Source: Catenaria anguillulae PL171 (Eukaryota; Blastocladiomycota; Blastocladiomycetes; Blastocladiales; Catenariaceae). Taken from it: a stretch of 64,000 bases of DNA. Below are positions 1 to 10,607 of the stretch, in pieces (the first letter of the stretch is position 1; each line of letters starts with the position of its first letter). The notes under the pieces are model-generated. The model was not told the DNA's origin. It did not search any database and saw only the letters and a list, made by a program, of their open reading frames with translations. Made by a program: the position numbers and the translations under genes. Location of the stretch: the NCBI GenBank assembly GCA_002102555.1, contig MCFL01000014.1, forward strand, positions 372,001-436,000, in the 5' to 3' direction.

Positions 1-3000
1 ATTCTTGCGCACAACCAGGCCTCGCAAATCGTTGCATCTACTCACAAAAACGACCGTGCAAGCATCAAGTCAGTTTCACAAAACAGAGGAATAGAGCAAC
101 TGTCCACACACACAAAAAAAAATACGTACCGGCCATGCAGATTGGACCCGCCCATGAACGTATCGTCAAACAGAATCTCAACATACTCGCCCTCGACACC
201 AACCACATACCCATGTGCACCCAAAGGAGCCTTGCCTCGATCCGACACACAAAGGACTCGATCACCAATCGCAAACTTGTGGTCGATCAAAATGAGCGGG
301 GCAAACTCGGACTTCATAACAAACTCGGCTGGCACATCCTTGAGGTAATGCATGTTGGGCGGACCCGGTGGCGGACGACAGCGCAGTTTATCCTCGAGCG
401 TCTTGATCTGATCCGCATCCATGGCGTCTGCAGTGAGCGGCACCTGGCTAAACTCGGCCACGGGCGACGCGCGAATCCAGTCGCGGATGGTTTGCAACTT
501 GTCCTTGGCGACGGCCTCAGGGAAGAAATCAACGTCGCGGTACATGGACGAATTGGAACCGGATTCCGGATTCGAATTGAGGCGGTTGACAAAGTCCGGG
601 AAGGCATCGCAAAACGACTGGATCAACGTGACGGCCTTGCGCGAGTACTCCCACCCGTTCTCCATGGACTTGCGCGTGTACCCGAGAATCTTGTACCCTT
701 TGCCCTCAAACTTCATTTGCAATCCCAAATTCCACCTGGGTTCGCGGTCGCGCGAAGGAACCGTCGTCATGACCACGTGCAGGGACGACGTCAAGCGACT
801 CAAGGCAAATGGCGACAGCTTGACACGATGCGCCACCTTGTTGGCTGGCAAGTAATCGTCCTTGTTGCCCTTGTGGATCCGGTGGCCCAGTGTCATGTAG
901 TCCTCGACTTGATCCTCGGGCACACCATCCAACATCAACCGCGTCTCAATCACGCGTAGCTCCAAATTACCCTCCTTGCTCACGCCGGCAACCATAGCAG
1001 GCGACCCATACCAAGCCTTTCCCAAGTAAAACACGCGCGTGTTGGGCGGAAACTCGACGGCCAGCGGCAAGGCCTTCTTTTCAACAAACCGCGGGTCCAC
1101 GTACCCAACATCCTTGCTTTCGACCACGAGCTGCCACGGGTACCAAATGACCTCATCCTCATACAAGCGTTGCGTGCGCCCGTCGAGCGTGCGCTCCATG
1201 CCCTTGATGACACGCACCCCAACCATGAGCGACACGTCGTCCATGACCACACCAAACCGGCGCGACCGCCATTGAACGAGGTTGCGCCCGCGGGCGGCCC
1301 ACACGAGCTGGTCATTGTCGGAGCTGGCCCAGGACTTTGCCGACTTGGGGGTGCCCTTTTCGTACACTTCTTCCCAATCCGCCACTTTCTCGACGAGGCC
1401 CTCGACTAAGAATGGCCAGTCGACGAAAATGGGCTTGCCGAGCACTCGCTTGGCGACATCCTTTGCCCTGGGCTGATCCTTGGTCACGGTAATCACGACC
1501 GTCTCGTTGCGACTCTCCATCTGGAACACCTTGACACCATGAACACCAATCGTGGCCACGTGCGGCACCAAATGCAAAGACGGGAACCCACACATGGGCT
1601 TGACGCCGTCACACAACCCGCGCTTGTACCCAGAGGCCGGGACCTCGGGCAGTGTAAACACCTCGTCCTTGCACCGCGCGCCAACGAGCGGTGGAAACTT
1701 GCCCGGCATGGAGCTTGGATACGTGAGGTCCTTTGGCGCATTGGGATCAAACGTGTACACGTGCGCATTGCCAAACGAGTTGCGCATTCTTTCCTCGGCA
1801 GAAAGTCGGGCCTCCTTTGTCTGAATGGCCTTGAGCAGCCGGTCTTGGTCAATGAACGGGATCTTGACAACGGCCTCCCAATCGGCCTTTTTTCCGTTCA
1901 AGTCTTGCTCGAATTCCGTCGGGTAAAAGTCAATGATGGGCGAGTTTGGGTCCGTCATGAGCTCTTGCAGTGGATCGGGTAAGTGCGAGCGTGAAAAGGC
2001 GGGCAAGACACCCATGAGCTGCTCAAAGGGGAGGAAGGGCTTGCCGAAATCAAAGTCCACCGACACGCGGGACAAGTCGACTTGCACAAGATCAGAAATG
2101 TGCGGAGAATAGTGGTAGGGGTAGAACCAGCCCCAGCTCGCCACGCCGTTGTAGTAGTACAAGAGCACCCACTGCAGACCGCGCAAGTACTCGCCGAGCA
2201 ATGCTTGCAGGGCATCGGGCCCACCCTGGTCGACGTTCTTGGGATCGAATTCGAGCTTGTTCGTGTAATAGTACCGCTTCCAGTTGGCGTATTCGATGGC
2301 GTAATCCGTGGCCGCATCCGCCACGCCGCCGTCGGCCGCCTCCAAGTCCCATGCGTCGGGCTGGTCGGGCACCACTTCATACTTGCGGAACTTTTTCAAG
2401 TGCCGCTCACGCGGCTCGTCTACCTCGTCGTCACTCAGGTCCTCCTCCTCGTGCCGAGCAACAATGAACGTCTCGGGTTCGCCATCGCCGGCCTCGTCAC
2501 TTCCGGCGCCGTGGCTGTTTCCATTGGCGGGCGCTTCCGACTTGACGAGCATAAAGTTCATCTTGAAACACATTTGCTCGAGGAACGCGCGATTGATGGG
2601 ATTGGTCACGGTGACCTCCTTGGTCAAGAGCTTGCCCTGGACCACATCCTTGATGGCCTCGACAATGGCCTTTTGCGACTCAGTCATCATCTTGAGCTTA
2701 CCCGTGGCCGCCAACGTGGCGTCCTGGACCGTCGCCACGGTCGTGACTTGCCCACCGCCATTACCCTTCTTCTTGGTTGCGCCTGCCGTCTTGTTATGCT
2801 TGCCCTTTGGTCCCTTGCGTCCACCACCTCCGCCGCGCTTCTTGCCGCCCCCGAAACCCTTTTCCTCCATCTCGACCAAATTGCCCTCCTCATCGTACCC
2901 AAAGTACTGCTCAAAGGCATCCCGCTCGACATCCGTCATCTCCTCGAGCACGCGAATCAGCGTTGGGAAATGAATCTGGCCGTGCTCGTGCATGTAACAC

Positions 3001-4197
3001 TCTGCGTCGCGCATGACACGCTTGTACACGTCGAACATGAGCGAGAGGGCGCCTTCGTTGATATGCAAGTTGGGCAAGTGCGGGATGAAATCGTTGCCGA
3101 CAAACAAGGACAGCAGGATAAAGTCGTCAATCAAGCGTTCGGTGCTGTACTCGACCCGCATGGCGTCGGCCACCTTGAGCTCGGCAAACTCGTGCGTCAG
3201 GTACTCGCGAAAGATGGATAGGTGCATGAGGAAGAAGTTTTGCTGCTCGAGACCCGCGGCTTGCTGGGCCTTGACATTCTTTTTACCGAAAACAACCTCC
3301 TCGCGCAACAGCGAAAAGTGCGGCTCGTGCGTCACGAGACCGAGCATGATCAAGTCCGCGTCGAGGCCGTACAAGCAATGGCGCGTGTTTGGGTCGAAAT
3401 CGGGCTGCGCCTTTGCGTGGCGAATATACTCCATGATCTTGTGCTCGCCCTCGCCAGGTACCTCGTGTCCCGACAAGATGACGCGCACGCATTGCCATTG
3501 CGGATCCTCGGTCATCTTTTTCCGCACAAAGTACTGCAAGTGCTGCGACAAGCGTTTCATGAAGGGTGTGCCGGGCGTGATGCAGTTGGAGTCAAAACGC
3601 TTCTTTGCGAGAGCCTTGACTTCGTCATCTTCGTCGTCCGACGTGGCCGACGACGCGTCGGTCGGGTTGTCGCCGCCGTCCGTTTCGCCCTCGGCTAGCA
3701 TCTTTTGCTGCAGCATTTGCGCCTCGAGCGCCGTGCGGAACCGGCGCGACCGTTGCTGGTTCATCTTTGCGCGCGGAGCAACGCCGTCGATGGCCATGTA
3801 AAAGAGTTTCTTGGGCTTGATTTTGTGAAACAGGTGGTCAATGTAGTTGAAGATGGCGAGGAACATTTGTTCTTCGGTAAGGCGCAGTGTTGGGTCATTG
3901 CCGTGCGAGCAGTTGTGGACGATGCCGTTCATGTCGAGGTACAAGTTGTCTGAGGGCATGGATTCGAATGAGCATCAGATCACGCGTGTGAGCGAGTGTG
4001 TCAGCTGGGCAGTAACAACGAACCAAACTCGGGAATGCGGCTTTCCGTAATGAGCTCAGAGCACATTGGATAGCGCTCGCTGGGTAACGCCAAAAACGAG
4101 AAATGTGAGAAACATCACCAATTTCCCGCACCGGTAGTGGGACAAGCGAGTAACCAAATGCGTACCTGATCCATCGAAAGAATTTAGGGATACCCAT
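1..4197 (-). CDS. XRN1: 5'-3' exoribonuclease 1 (Xrn1), 3' end beyond the window
   Basis: Cytoplasmic 5'-3' exoribonuclease that degrades decapped mRNA. I read the exons as complement(4166..4197), (4024..4079), (130..3949) and (1..37). The spliced start reads MGIPKFFRWISERYP and joins to DNLYLDMNG, the family N-terminus; the in-frame Met at 3959 lies in the second intron tail and is not the start. The conserved GEGEHK and GLDADLIMLGL blocks follow. A Lys/Gly-rich low-complexity insert lies at about 2760-2880, inside the catalytic region. Near the left edge the frame enters a 92-nt intron (38-129, GTACGT...GAGTAG) and resumes as RCNDLRGLVVRKN, matching the SH3-like part of Xrn1. More than 1,290 residues are present without a frame break, so only the C-terminal tail is missing. 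The N-terminus, motifs and splice sites are seen directly; the function is from the family. Confidence 0.96.
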
Positions 4198-4925
4198 GGT
4201 GGCAGATCAAGTCTCGTCGAAAAAAAAAGAGGTGCAAGAAAAGTGCGAATGGAGACAAGCAAGCCCGTTGTTGATCGGTACCAAAGGCTGAAAATCGCGA
4301 GATTTTGTGCGTGGATAGGGGAGGGCTGAAATGAGGGAATTGATCTCGTTTCAAGTGCTGGTGACTGCAGTTTGCAATCGTGGTGTGACTGTCTGTCGGG
4401 AACCCAAATGGTGAAGACAGCGAGTGACGCGAGAAAAACCTTGTCACGGCGCGATCGATCCACTTGGCGATTGAGCGAAAGAGCAGCTCGAAACGACGCT
4501 GTACGAGAGGCGAATGCACTGTTGGAAGATGGACTGCGCAGATTGCAGCAATGCCGGGGCGTGCGGTGACTGTGCGACGACGAACGGAGATGGCGGCTCA
4601 AACGAGGAAATGTGTCCGGTTTGGTGGGCGGGAGGCGTAGCACTTGATGCTGGAAAGGCGGCTGCGACGGTTGGCAGCAGGCCAGATAGAATCAAAGCGA
4701 ATACGTTGCGATGCCAAGTGTTGTGTTGCGCAGTGTCTTGTCGTTGAGACAAGTCCAGGCTTCTTTATTTTCTGGACTCGAGTTCTTTTCACCAAATTTT
4801 GATTTTGCGAATCGAGTCAGTTTGCCAGTCAGATCGGCGTTTCCTCTCATCATCGACCCGGACAAACCCCACCACCCACACTGGTTGCCGACAATTGTTG
4901 CACCCTTGAGCCGGCAACACTCCTG
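4198..4925. promoter_or_regulatory. divergent intergenic region between XRN1 and the aminotransferase gene
   Basis: These 728 bases separate two divergently transcribed genes and should hold both promoters. I see no convincing coding frame, TATA box or long repeat; only short A-rich and T-rich runs are visible, such as the A run near 4218-4226. Confidence 0.5.
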
Positions 4926-5909
4926 ATGCTGACTCGAATCCACATGATACTTCAAACTATGACATCGCTGCACGACTTCCGTATCCTCGAGACTCTACTG
5001 TGGGTGCCTGCCTCGCTAGTCCGTCAGCACAACGTGCTGCTCTGCGCCAATCATGATCTGAGCAGTCGGCATCTCCAAGTGGCCACGCCCAACGGATCCT
5101 CCATAGTCTTCCTATGGTCGCTGCACCTCGATCGTCTGTCCAAGGCTCTCCTCCAGCTTCCCGTCAATCTCGGTCTCGGGTCACTCCCGCGTGAGGTCGT
5201 GCAAATGGTGACAACTGACGCGACCGATGCAGTACTGGCCCACATACTCGCCGCCGCGAGACATGCATCCGACAATGAGGAGGTGTGCTTGCGGATTCGA
5301 CTCTTGGTCGATTTGAATGGCCGTGCTACGGTACAATCGGCACCGATTCCGTTTCCCTCAACCTTGTCCTGGTCCATTCCCATTTGCCCGCCATCAATAC
5401 GTGATGCGTCATCCATGAAAGATTGGTGGGCGGCAACGAGCCCGGCCGCGCCAGGCGCCATCACTATGCACCTCGATTTGTCGAATCCAATTTCCACGTT
5501 GGAACAGCCCACTCTGTCTCCATTCCCGTCCGATTTCCTCATTCACAAAACGACCCATCGGACCATTTGCGATTCTGCCCAGTTGCGTGCCAAGTCTGCC
5601 TTGAACCTTGCCCCCGACGTATGGATCGATGTCCTCCTGCACACTAGATCGGGATTTATCACTGAGTCGTGCATTGCCAACATTGCCGTTCTTTCCCCTG
5701 ACACGCAGCAGTGGACCACGCCTAAAATTGACGAGAAAGGCGGTGTTTCGTTGTTACCTGGCTGCATGCGATCTGTGCTGCTGGATGACAATGTGATCCA
5801 TGAAGGTTATGTGCCGTTGACTTGGGTCACAGAGCTAGGCATGCCTGTGGTTGGATTCAATTCCGTTCGAGGATGCTTTCCGGTCAACGTCAAGTTGCTA
5901 CACGGCTAG
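4926..5909 (+). CDS. class IV PLP-dependent aminotransferase, aminodeoxychorismate lyase type
   Basis: Likely PLP enzyme of fold-type IV, the family of 4-amino-4-deoxychorismate lyase (p-aminobenzoate and folate synthesis) and branched-chain or D-amino-acid aminotransferases. The single exon gives 327 residues. It shows HKTTHRTICDSA, with the lysine in the usual PLP-lysine context, then GFITESCIANIAV, which fits the G.(V/I)TE.S.AN signature, a WTTP block and SLLPGCMRSVLL near the C-terminus. N-terminal RILETLLWVP resembles the family start, so the Met at 4959 (MTSLHDF) is at least as likely as 4926. A branch such as fungal ADC lyase is favoured by the HKTTHR form, but the substrate cannot be settled from sequence alone. 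It converges with the membrane protein gene at 6040. Confidence 0.75.
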   Translation: MLTRIHMILQTMTSLHDFRILETLLWVPASLVRQHNVLLCANHDLSSRHLQVATPNGSSIVFLWSLHLDRLSKALLQLPVNLGLGSLPREVVQMVTTDATDAVLAHILAAARHASDNEEVCLRIRLLVDLNGRATVQSAPIPFPSTLSWSIPICPPSIRDASSMKDWWAATSPAAPGAITMHLDLSNPISTLEQPTLSPFPSDFLIHKTTHRTICDSAQLRAKSALNLAPDVWIDVLLHTRSGFITESCIANIAVLSPDTQQWTTPKIDEKGGVSLLPGCMRSVLLDDNVIHEGYVPLTWVTELGMPVVGFNSVRGCFPVNVKLLHG

Positions 5910-6039
5910 TTGGGCAAGCAAAGAGCCCATGTATTCGGGTGTACATCTTTATACTCATCCGCCAATATACTTCATTCTCCTCACACTCCCACATCAATCG
6001 TTGTGAGCAAGGAACTTGCAGGGCATCGCACGGCCCCCA

Positions 6040-7389
6040 TCAACTGAAATCAACCACAACTGATCGCAATATTGGCGTCCGGCTCCTCTGCACCAACTCT
6101 GCATCATTCTCGCCGCTACATCCAATCTTGACACTGGCGCTCATCGATACCAGCGCCTCCCGGCTCGCCTCCGAAGAAGAGGAGCTTGAGCTTCCCGACG
6201 CCGGCGACGCCACAACAACTGAATCGACCCTCGGCCTCATTCCCAGTGCGCCACCTTGCGACCCAACGCTTCCAGACACCAGCATCAACTCCCTCTCAAT
6301 CCTCCTTGTCTCAATCACATGCCTGCACCACTCTGTCCAATCGTCGACGGCCCCAGGAAACCCAGGGGAATCAAACGCCAGTACCCACTCGCTGCTTGCT
6401 GCGCCACTCGCTGTCGCTGCGCGAAACCTCAGCGTGCGAATCCCGCTGCCATACACGGGGACTTGCCATGTCGGAAACACAAATGCGTCAATCGCCACGG
6501 GGACCAGCTCGGTCGACACGCCAAACTGCAGGGCGCGCGTGGCAAACGGCAACGACACATACATGGTAGTGTTGTCGAGGCGAAGGTGGAAGGCATGCAG
6601 CAACCAAATGAACCGAAACACGGCCGCAAACACGAGCATCACGGCCAGACCCACAAGAACGGCCGTGACTGACGTTACTGGGTGCACGTACGCATCAGGA
6701 ACTAGGCCGAGCCTTGGGACCACAAGATGGACCAGCGTGACCATGTTTCGGATGACCATCCACGCATAGTACCCATGGCTCGCAAGCACCAAAGAAAACT
6801 CGACTGCGGCCGCGACCTTTGGCCCACTTTGCCCACCGACCTTCTTGTGACCCACAATCCACCAATCCACGCCTGCATACGCGACAAACGGCAACACGAG
6901 CATGCCCAGCAGAATCACGTTTTGAACGCCTGGGTGCATGCCGCGACGGGCTTGCCCATCGATCCAGCGCGAGATCCATGGCAGAGCTTGCACGCATACG
7001 GGCTTGCCAATCCCGCCCAGCGATGTCCGACAAAGAAAGTGTATTTGAACCGCCAGGACTAGGAACGTGCCGAGCAGAACAATGGCCAGCGCAATCAAAC
7101 GTTTTTGCACGACGGCTGGGTAGAACGATTGGGTAAAGTTTGTGCGTGGGTCCGAGGGCGGTTTGGGTGGGTACAGTGTGGGCTTGTTTGGGATGGCAGG
7201 AATGGTTGACGAGGCGACTTGCGAAGGCGATGGGTCTCGGATCGGAAGGTACGGAGGTGGTGGGAGTGGCAGCGAGTCGGTCGAGGAGTTGGGATTCTGT
7301 GCATCGGGTAATGAGTTGTAGCTTGGCGGGCGAGTGCAATGTGGTGAGGACGGCCCAAAGAGCGACGAAAGGGATATACGTCGAGACAT
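6040..7389 (-). CDS. multi-pass membrane protein with N-terminal PY motifs, unknown function
   Basis: The single exon encodes 449 residues. The first ~115 residues are Pro/Ser-rich and contain PPSY and PPPY, the form of PY motif bound by WW domains of Nedd4/Rsp5 ubiquitin ligases. Roughly five hydrophobic segments follow, including LIALAIVLLGTFLVLAVQIH, VILLGMLVLPFVAYAGV and VTAVLVGLAVMLVFAAVFRF. The C-terminal ~170 residues are soluble, with an aromatic stretch (WTEWCRHVIETRRIERELML) that resembles the end of a PH-like domain, and a Ser-rich tail. I do not recognise the family. Regulation by ubiquitin-mediated trafficking is an inference from the PY motifs only. It ends 131 bp from the convergent aminotransferase gene. 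Confidence 0.8.
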   Translation of the reverse strand: MSRRISLSSLFGPSSPHCTRPPSYNSLPDAQNPNSSTDSLPLPPPPYLPIRDPSPSQVASSTIPAIPNKPTLYPPKPPSDPRTNFTQSFYPAVVQKRLIALAIVLLGTFLVLAVQIHFLCRTSLGGIGKPVCVQALPWISRWIDGQARRGMHPGVQNVILLGMLVLPFVAYAGVDWWIVGHKKVGGQSGPKVAAAVEFSLVLASHGYYAWMVIRNMVTLVHLVVPRLGLVPDAYVHPVTSVTAVLVGLAVMLVFAAVFRFIWLLHAFHLRLDNTTMYVSLPFATRALQFGVSTELVPVAIDAFVFPTWQVPVYGSGIRTLRFRAATASGAASSEWVLAFDSPGFPGAVDDWTEWCRHVIETRRIERELMLVSGSVGSQGGALGMRPRVDSVVVASPASGSSSSSSSEASREALVSMSASVKIGCSGENDAELVQRSRTPILRSVVVDFS

Positions 7390-7752
7390 GATGTCGTTGT
7401 CTATTCTTGGTTCTCTATCGTTTCGTCGAGTGTATGATGCAAATCTTTGAGTTGCAGGCGGTTGTGTCTATAGAGAAGGCATTCATTAAGCCTACTATCT
7501 GCGAAACTGTAACTAATCTTTGTAAGAGCTGCAGCTTTGACTGTGAGACGTCTTGGTAAGGTGGTGGATTTCGATCGCATTCGAAACTGTCGATTGAAGA
7601 CAGTATCGCGCTTCACCCACACAGGCCATTGTTCGCACCGTCAAGACCAGCTTTGTGATCCTTTACCTGTAATCCAACCGGCATTTGTACGCCAAATCAA
7701 CACAATACTCGATGCAATAATAGAATCTGGACAATAGAAGATCGATACAACC
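7390..7752. promoter_or_regulatory. divergent promoter region, membrane protein gene and SPAG8
   Basis: The 363-base spacer lies between two divergent starts. I see no open frame with coding character and no recognisable site. Confidence 0.45.
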
Positions 7753-8635
7753 ATGCATCAAATGTTTTCCAAGGACACGACCTGGAACCAACACGGGACG
7801 GTTGGTGCCACTTTGCTCGCAAACTGGGTCGAGGAACGCGCCGTGGGTGAGGAGCGCATCATCAAGGAGCGCAACGTGCCCTACATTTCTAGACAAGGAC
7901 ATGCGGTATGTATGCTCCACTGCTTTGGTGCAACGCTCGGTTCCTTACGCATTGTACTTTGCAGAATATTTTGGAACAAGACCTCAAGGAAGACACGGCC
8001 AAAAAGTACACGACCGTGTCACGTTTATCGTATCAGCCATCCTCTGCGGATGCCACGCGCAGGTATCCGGGGACCATGGGTAAGTTGCGGACCATGAAGG
8101 AGCGCGAGTGGACCAAAGAATCAATGTACGCTGTTTCCGCGATTCACGCGTTGGCGACTCTGTTTTGCTGAGCGGTGGCGATGAACATCACAGTCAATAC
8201 CTCAAACCCAAGTACACTCCGCACCCGCCTGTCTATGAATCCACGACTGCCGCCTCTCACTTTCGCCCGGACTTTCACCCATCCATTTCCCCCGACCAAC
8301 TCCCGCCCGCGGTCCTCAAAGCCATGTCGACCTCTGGTGCGCCCATCCCTCCCACTGATGCGCCAATTACCTTCTGGTCGCACCACATGTCTCGTGGCGC
8401 ACACACGACCTACGCGTCGACCCCACACGGCATGCATCCGACAAGCGTCCAGCGCGCGTGTGTGGTTGCACACTCTGCGGTTCCGGACTTGCAGCCAACG
8501 ACCACCGTTGACAGGATCAAGCGCGGCGAGGTGCCGCCGGTTGAGACGGCAGTGACCAAGAAGACGGCCAGGTTTGGAAGGCATACCGAGTTTTCGACGC
8601 CCATTGAGACGACGTTGTCGACGCCGCACAAGTAA
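7753..8635 (+). CDS. SPAG8: SPAG8-like axonemal microtubule inner protein
   Basis: Predicted structural protein of the flagellar axoneme; in animals SPAG8 is a microtubule inner protein of doublet microtubules. I read exons 7753..7905, 7965..8125 and 8194..8635, giving 251 residues with matching phases. Exon 1 has LLANWVEERAV and a RQGHA|NIL junction, matching the NWQEERA and HGHRGLL blocks I recall for vertebrate SPAG8. Exon 3 has PITFWSHH and, near the end, FGRHTEFSTPIETTL, matching the family ETFW and FSTP elements in the same order. The third acceptor could be at 8173 instead of 8194, which keeps frame and adds seven residues. The gene implies a motile flagellated stage. The assignment is motif-based and not confirmed by a search. 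Confidence 0.8.
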
Positions 8636-8888
8636 ACGGGGGATTGGAAGGTTAGGGTACAACAGTTGAATACCGCTCTGGTCGAGTTGAGAGGGTCACG
8701 GCTGTCACATGTGACGTTTTCGACAATGAATACACATACAAAGATTGATAGACACATAATGTAAACTCGCCGGAGTTCATGACCATTTACAATCCCAAAT
8801 CAATCCAAAGCCGGGGTAAAAAGTCTATATTGCCAGCTAACGAGGAGGAAAATGCGATGCGTATCACGGGAATGCTGATGCGCCGCAC

Positions 8889-10187
8889 TTACAATTCTGC
8901 CTCGATGGGCTTGGTGCGAACCATTCGGTACATGTTGCCTCGCCGTGACGCAGGCGATGGTGAGGGAGACCGACTTCGCGAAGCTGCTGCCGCCGTTGCG
9001 TTGCGGTAATAGTTGAACCAAATGATGCCAGCCAGTGAAATGACCAAACCCAGTACATTTTGGAGCGTGAGGGTATCACCAAACACCACCATGGCGGCAG
9101 AGATGAGCACGACTTCCTTGGCCAAACCTGGTGTGAATGGCGGACGTGAGGAAGAGAATTGGACAAGTGCGCAAAAACTGAACGAAATGCATACCGGCAA
9201 CCGACAAGGCCAACACGGAACTGCCGTGAATCAACAAAAACTCGCTCACCACCATGGTGAACGCCAAAAACCCGCCCATGAGCAACACGACGATCAACCC
9301 AACGTCGCCTTCAAACACGCGTGTGTCCATGGGTTCCATGGTCAGCGAGGCATCGACAGCACAATGGCCATGAACGGAGTAAACGTGTACAGTGTCGTCA
9401 AGGCGCTCCCACCCGACGACCCGCGGCGCGCATTCCACTTCATGAACAGCTGCGTCAGCGACCAGCGCAGGCCCGAAAATCCCGACGCAATGAACGCCAG
9501 CGTCATGCCATACGGCGTGAACACGGCCTCGCCCTTCACAGCAAGACACACGCCTGTGAAAATGACGAGAATGATGACAATCAACCGCGGCGTAATCCGC
9601 TCGAGGCCAAGGGCCCACGACGAGAGCAAGACAAAGATGGGTGTGCTGTTCTTGACATAGATGTACGCGGGCAGGGTGATGTAGCGAAGAGACGTATTGC
9701 TGAGGGCTACATCGGCAGCGGCCCCAATGGCGGTGGGCAGGGCATAGTAAAGGTAACCGGATTGGAAATCGGTGAATGAGAACGTGGACCGGAAATTGGC
9801 AAAGTGATGCGGTGCGATGACGTGGATCACCAGTGAGGCGAGACCAAACTGGATGATATTGTGCAGGGCCGATGCACCAACTGGAGACTTGAAGTTCCAG
9901 TACTTGTCACCAAACAACTGTTTATCTATAGGAGGAAAGGAGGAAACAGTAAGCACGTTGGAAATGAAGCAGATTTTCTGCATCTTTGATGGGCAAATCA
10001 ACATACTGTAGATACTTAACAGGTCAAGTATTTGACAAGAGACATAATGAAGCACGTTAACACAGTGCCTCTTCCGAGCCGCGAGGATGGGTCGCGATCA
10101 AACACACCTGAGAAAGGTCGACGCAGTATACCACCCTGCAATGTATATGGCATTGCGCATGTAGGCCGCGCGGTCCAACTGTGCCAT
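8889..10187 (-). CDS. SLC35C2: SLC35C2-like nucleotide-sugar/triose-phosphate-type transporter, one frame break
   Basis: Drug/metabolite-superfamily (TPT/SLC35) transporter of the Golgi or ER membrane. I read exons complement(10108..10187), (10007..10014), (9195..9925) and (8889..9127). Exon 1 gives MAQLDRAAYMRN and GWYTASTFL; the 8-nt micro-exon completes SIYNKQLFGDKYW, the expected N-terminal family block. Later segments read DVALSNTSLRYITLPAYIYV, GFSGLRWSLTQLFMKW, VVSEFLLIHGSSVLALSVAG and LAKEVVLISAAMVVFGDTL, in SLC35C2 order. One base appears missing between 9340 and 9375, because FTPFMAIVLSM and LTMEPMDTRVFEGD lie in different frames with no room for an intron; total exon length is likewise one short of a multiple of three. 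In animals SLC35C2 affects GDP-fucose supply; the substrate here is unknown. Confidence 0.82.
10007..10014 (-). other. 8-nt micro-exon of the SLC35C2-like gene
   Basis: On the minus strand the bases TATCTACA lie between an intron ending in AAG and a donor GTATGT. They supply the last base of a Ser codon, Ile, Tyr and the first base of an Asn codon, joining exon 1 (phase 2) to exon 3 (phase 1) as STFLSIYNKQLFG, the family sequence. Skipping it puts exon 3 out of frame. Confidence 0.7.
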
Positions 10188-10607
10188 GATGGCGATTGGG
10201 CGCTTGGAGTCAGGGGAACACGTTTTGAAGGTGGTGTGCAGGGGTGCGAACGAGCGAATGGTGGAGGCTATGCGATTCGACAGTCTGACTGGGGCTGTCG
10301 GCTACATTGGTGGTTGAGCTGATGTCAAGTCAGTTCATAGAGTCCATGGCTGTATTCCGCTTGCCATGCCATGAGAGCTATTCTTTCGTTGGTTATACGG
10401 TCCATGAATGAATATTAATTCGAAGCAATACACTATGTATGTTATATGCCGCCACACAGCACCTTTTGTAACCTGAACCTGGCCGTCGATCCGTCGAAGA
10501 TCACTTCCTGGTCCCTTGTGCTTGATTTTGATTCCGCCACCAGCAAAGAACGTTGATTGGCAAGGAGTGGACAAAGAGCTGAAAGAGTGCCCGCGGTTCA
10601 TGTCAAT
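10188..10607. promoter_or_regulatory. divergent promoter region, SLC35C2-like gene and EngB GTPase
   Basis: These 420 bases separate two divergent genes. An in-frame stop upstream of the transporter Met (TAG at about 10304) supports that start. No other element is recognised. Confidence 0.4.

Noticed and set aside
2082-3221. Plus-strand open frame of 379 codons
   Set aside because: It lies antisense inside the XRN1 main exon and has no recognisable motif.
3950-3959. Met at 3959 as the XRN1 start
   Set aside because: The exon begins at 3949; two upstream exons restore the conserved MGIPKFFRWISERYP start.
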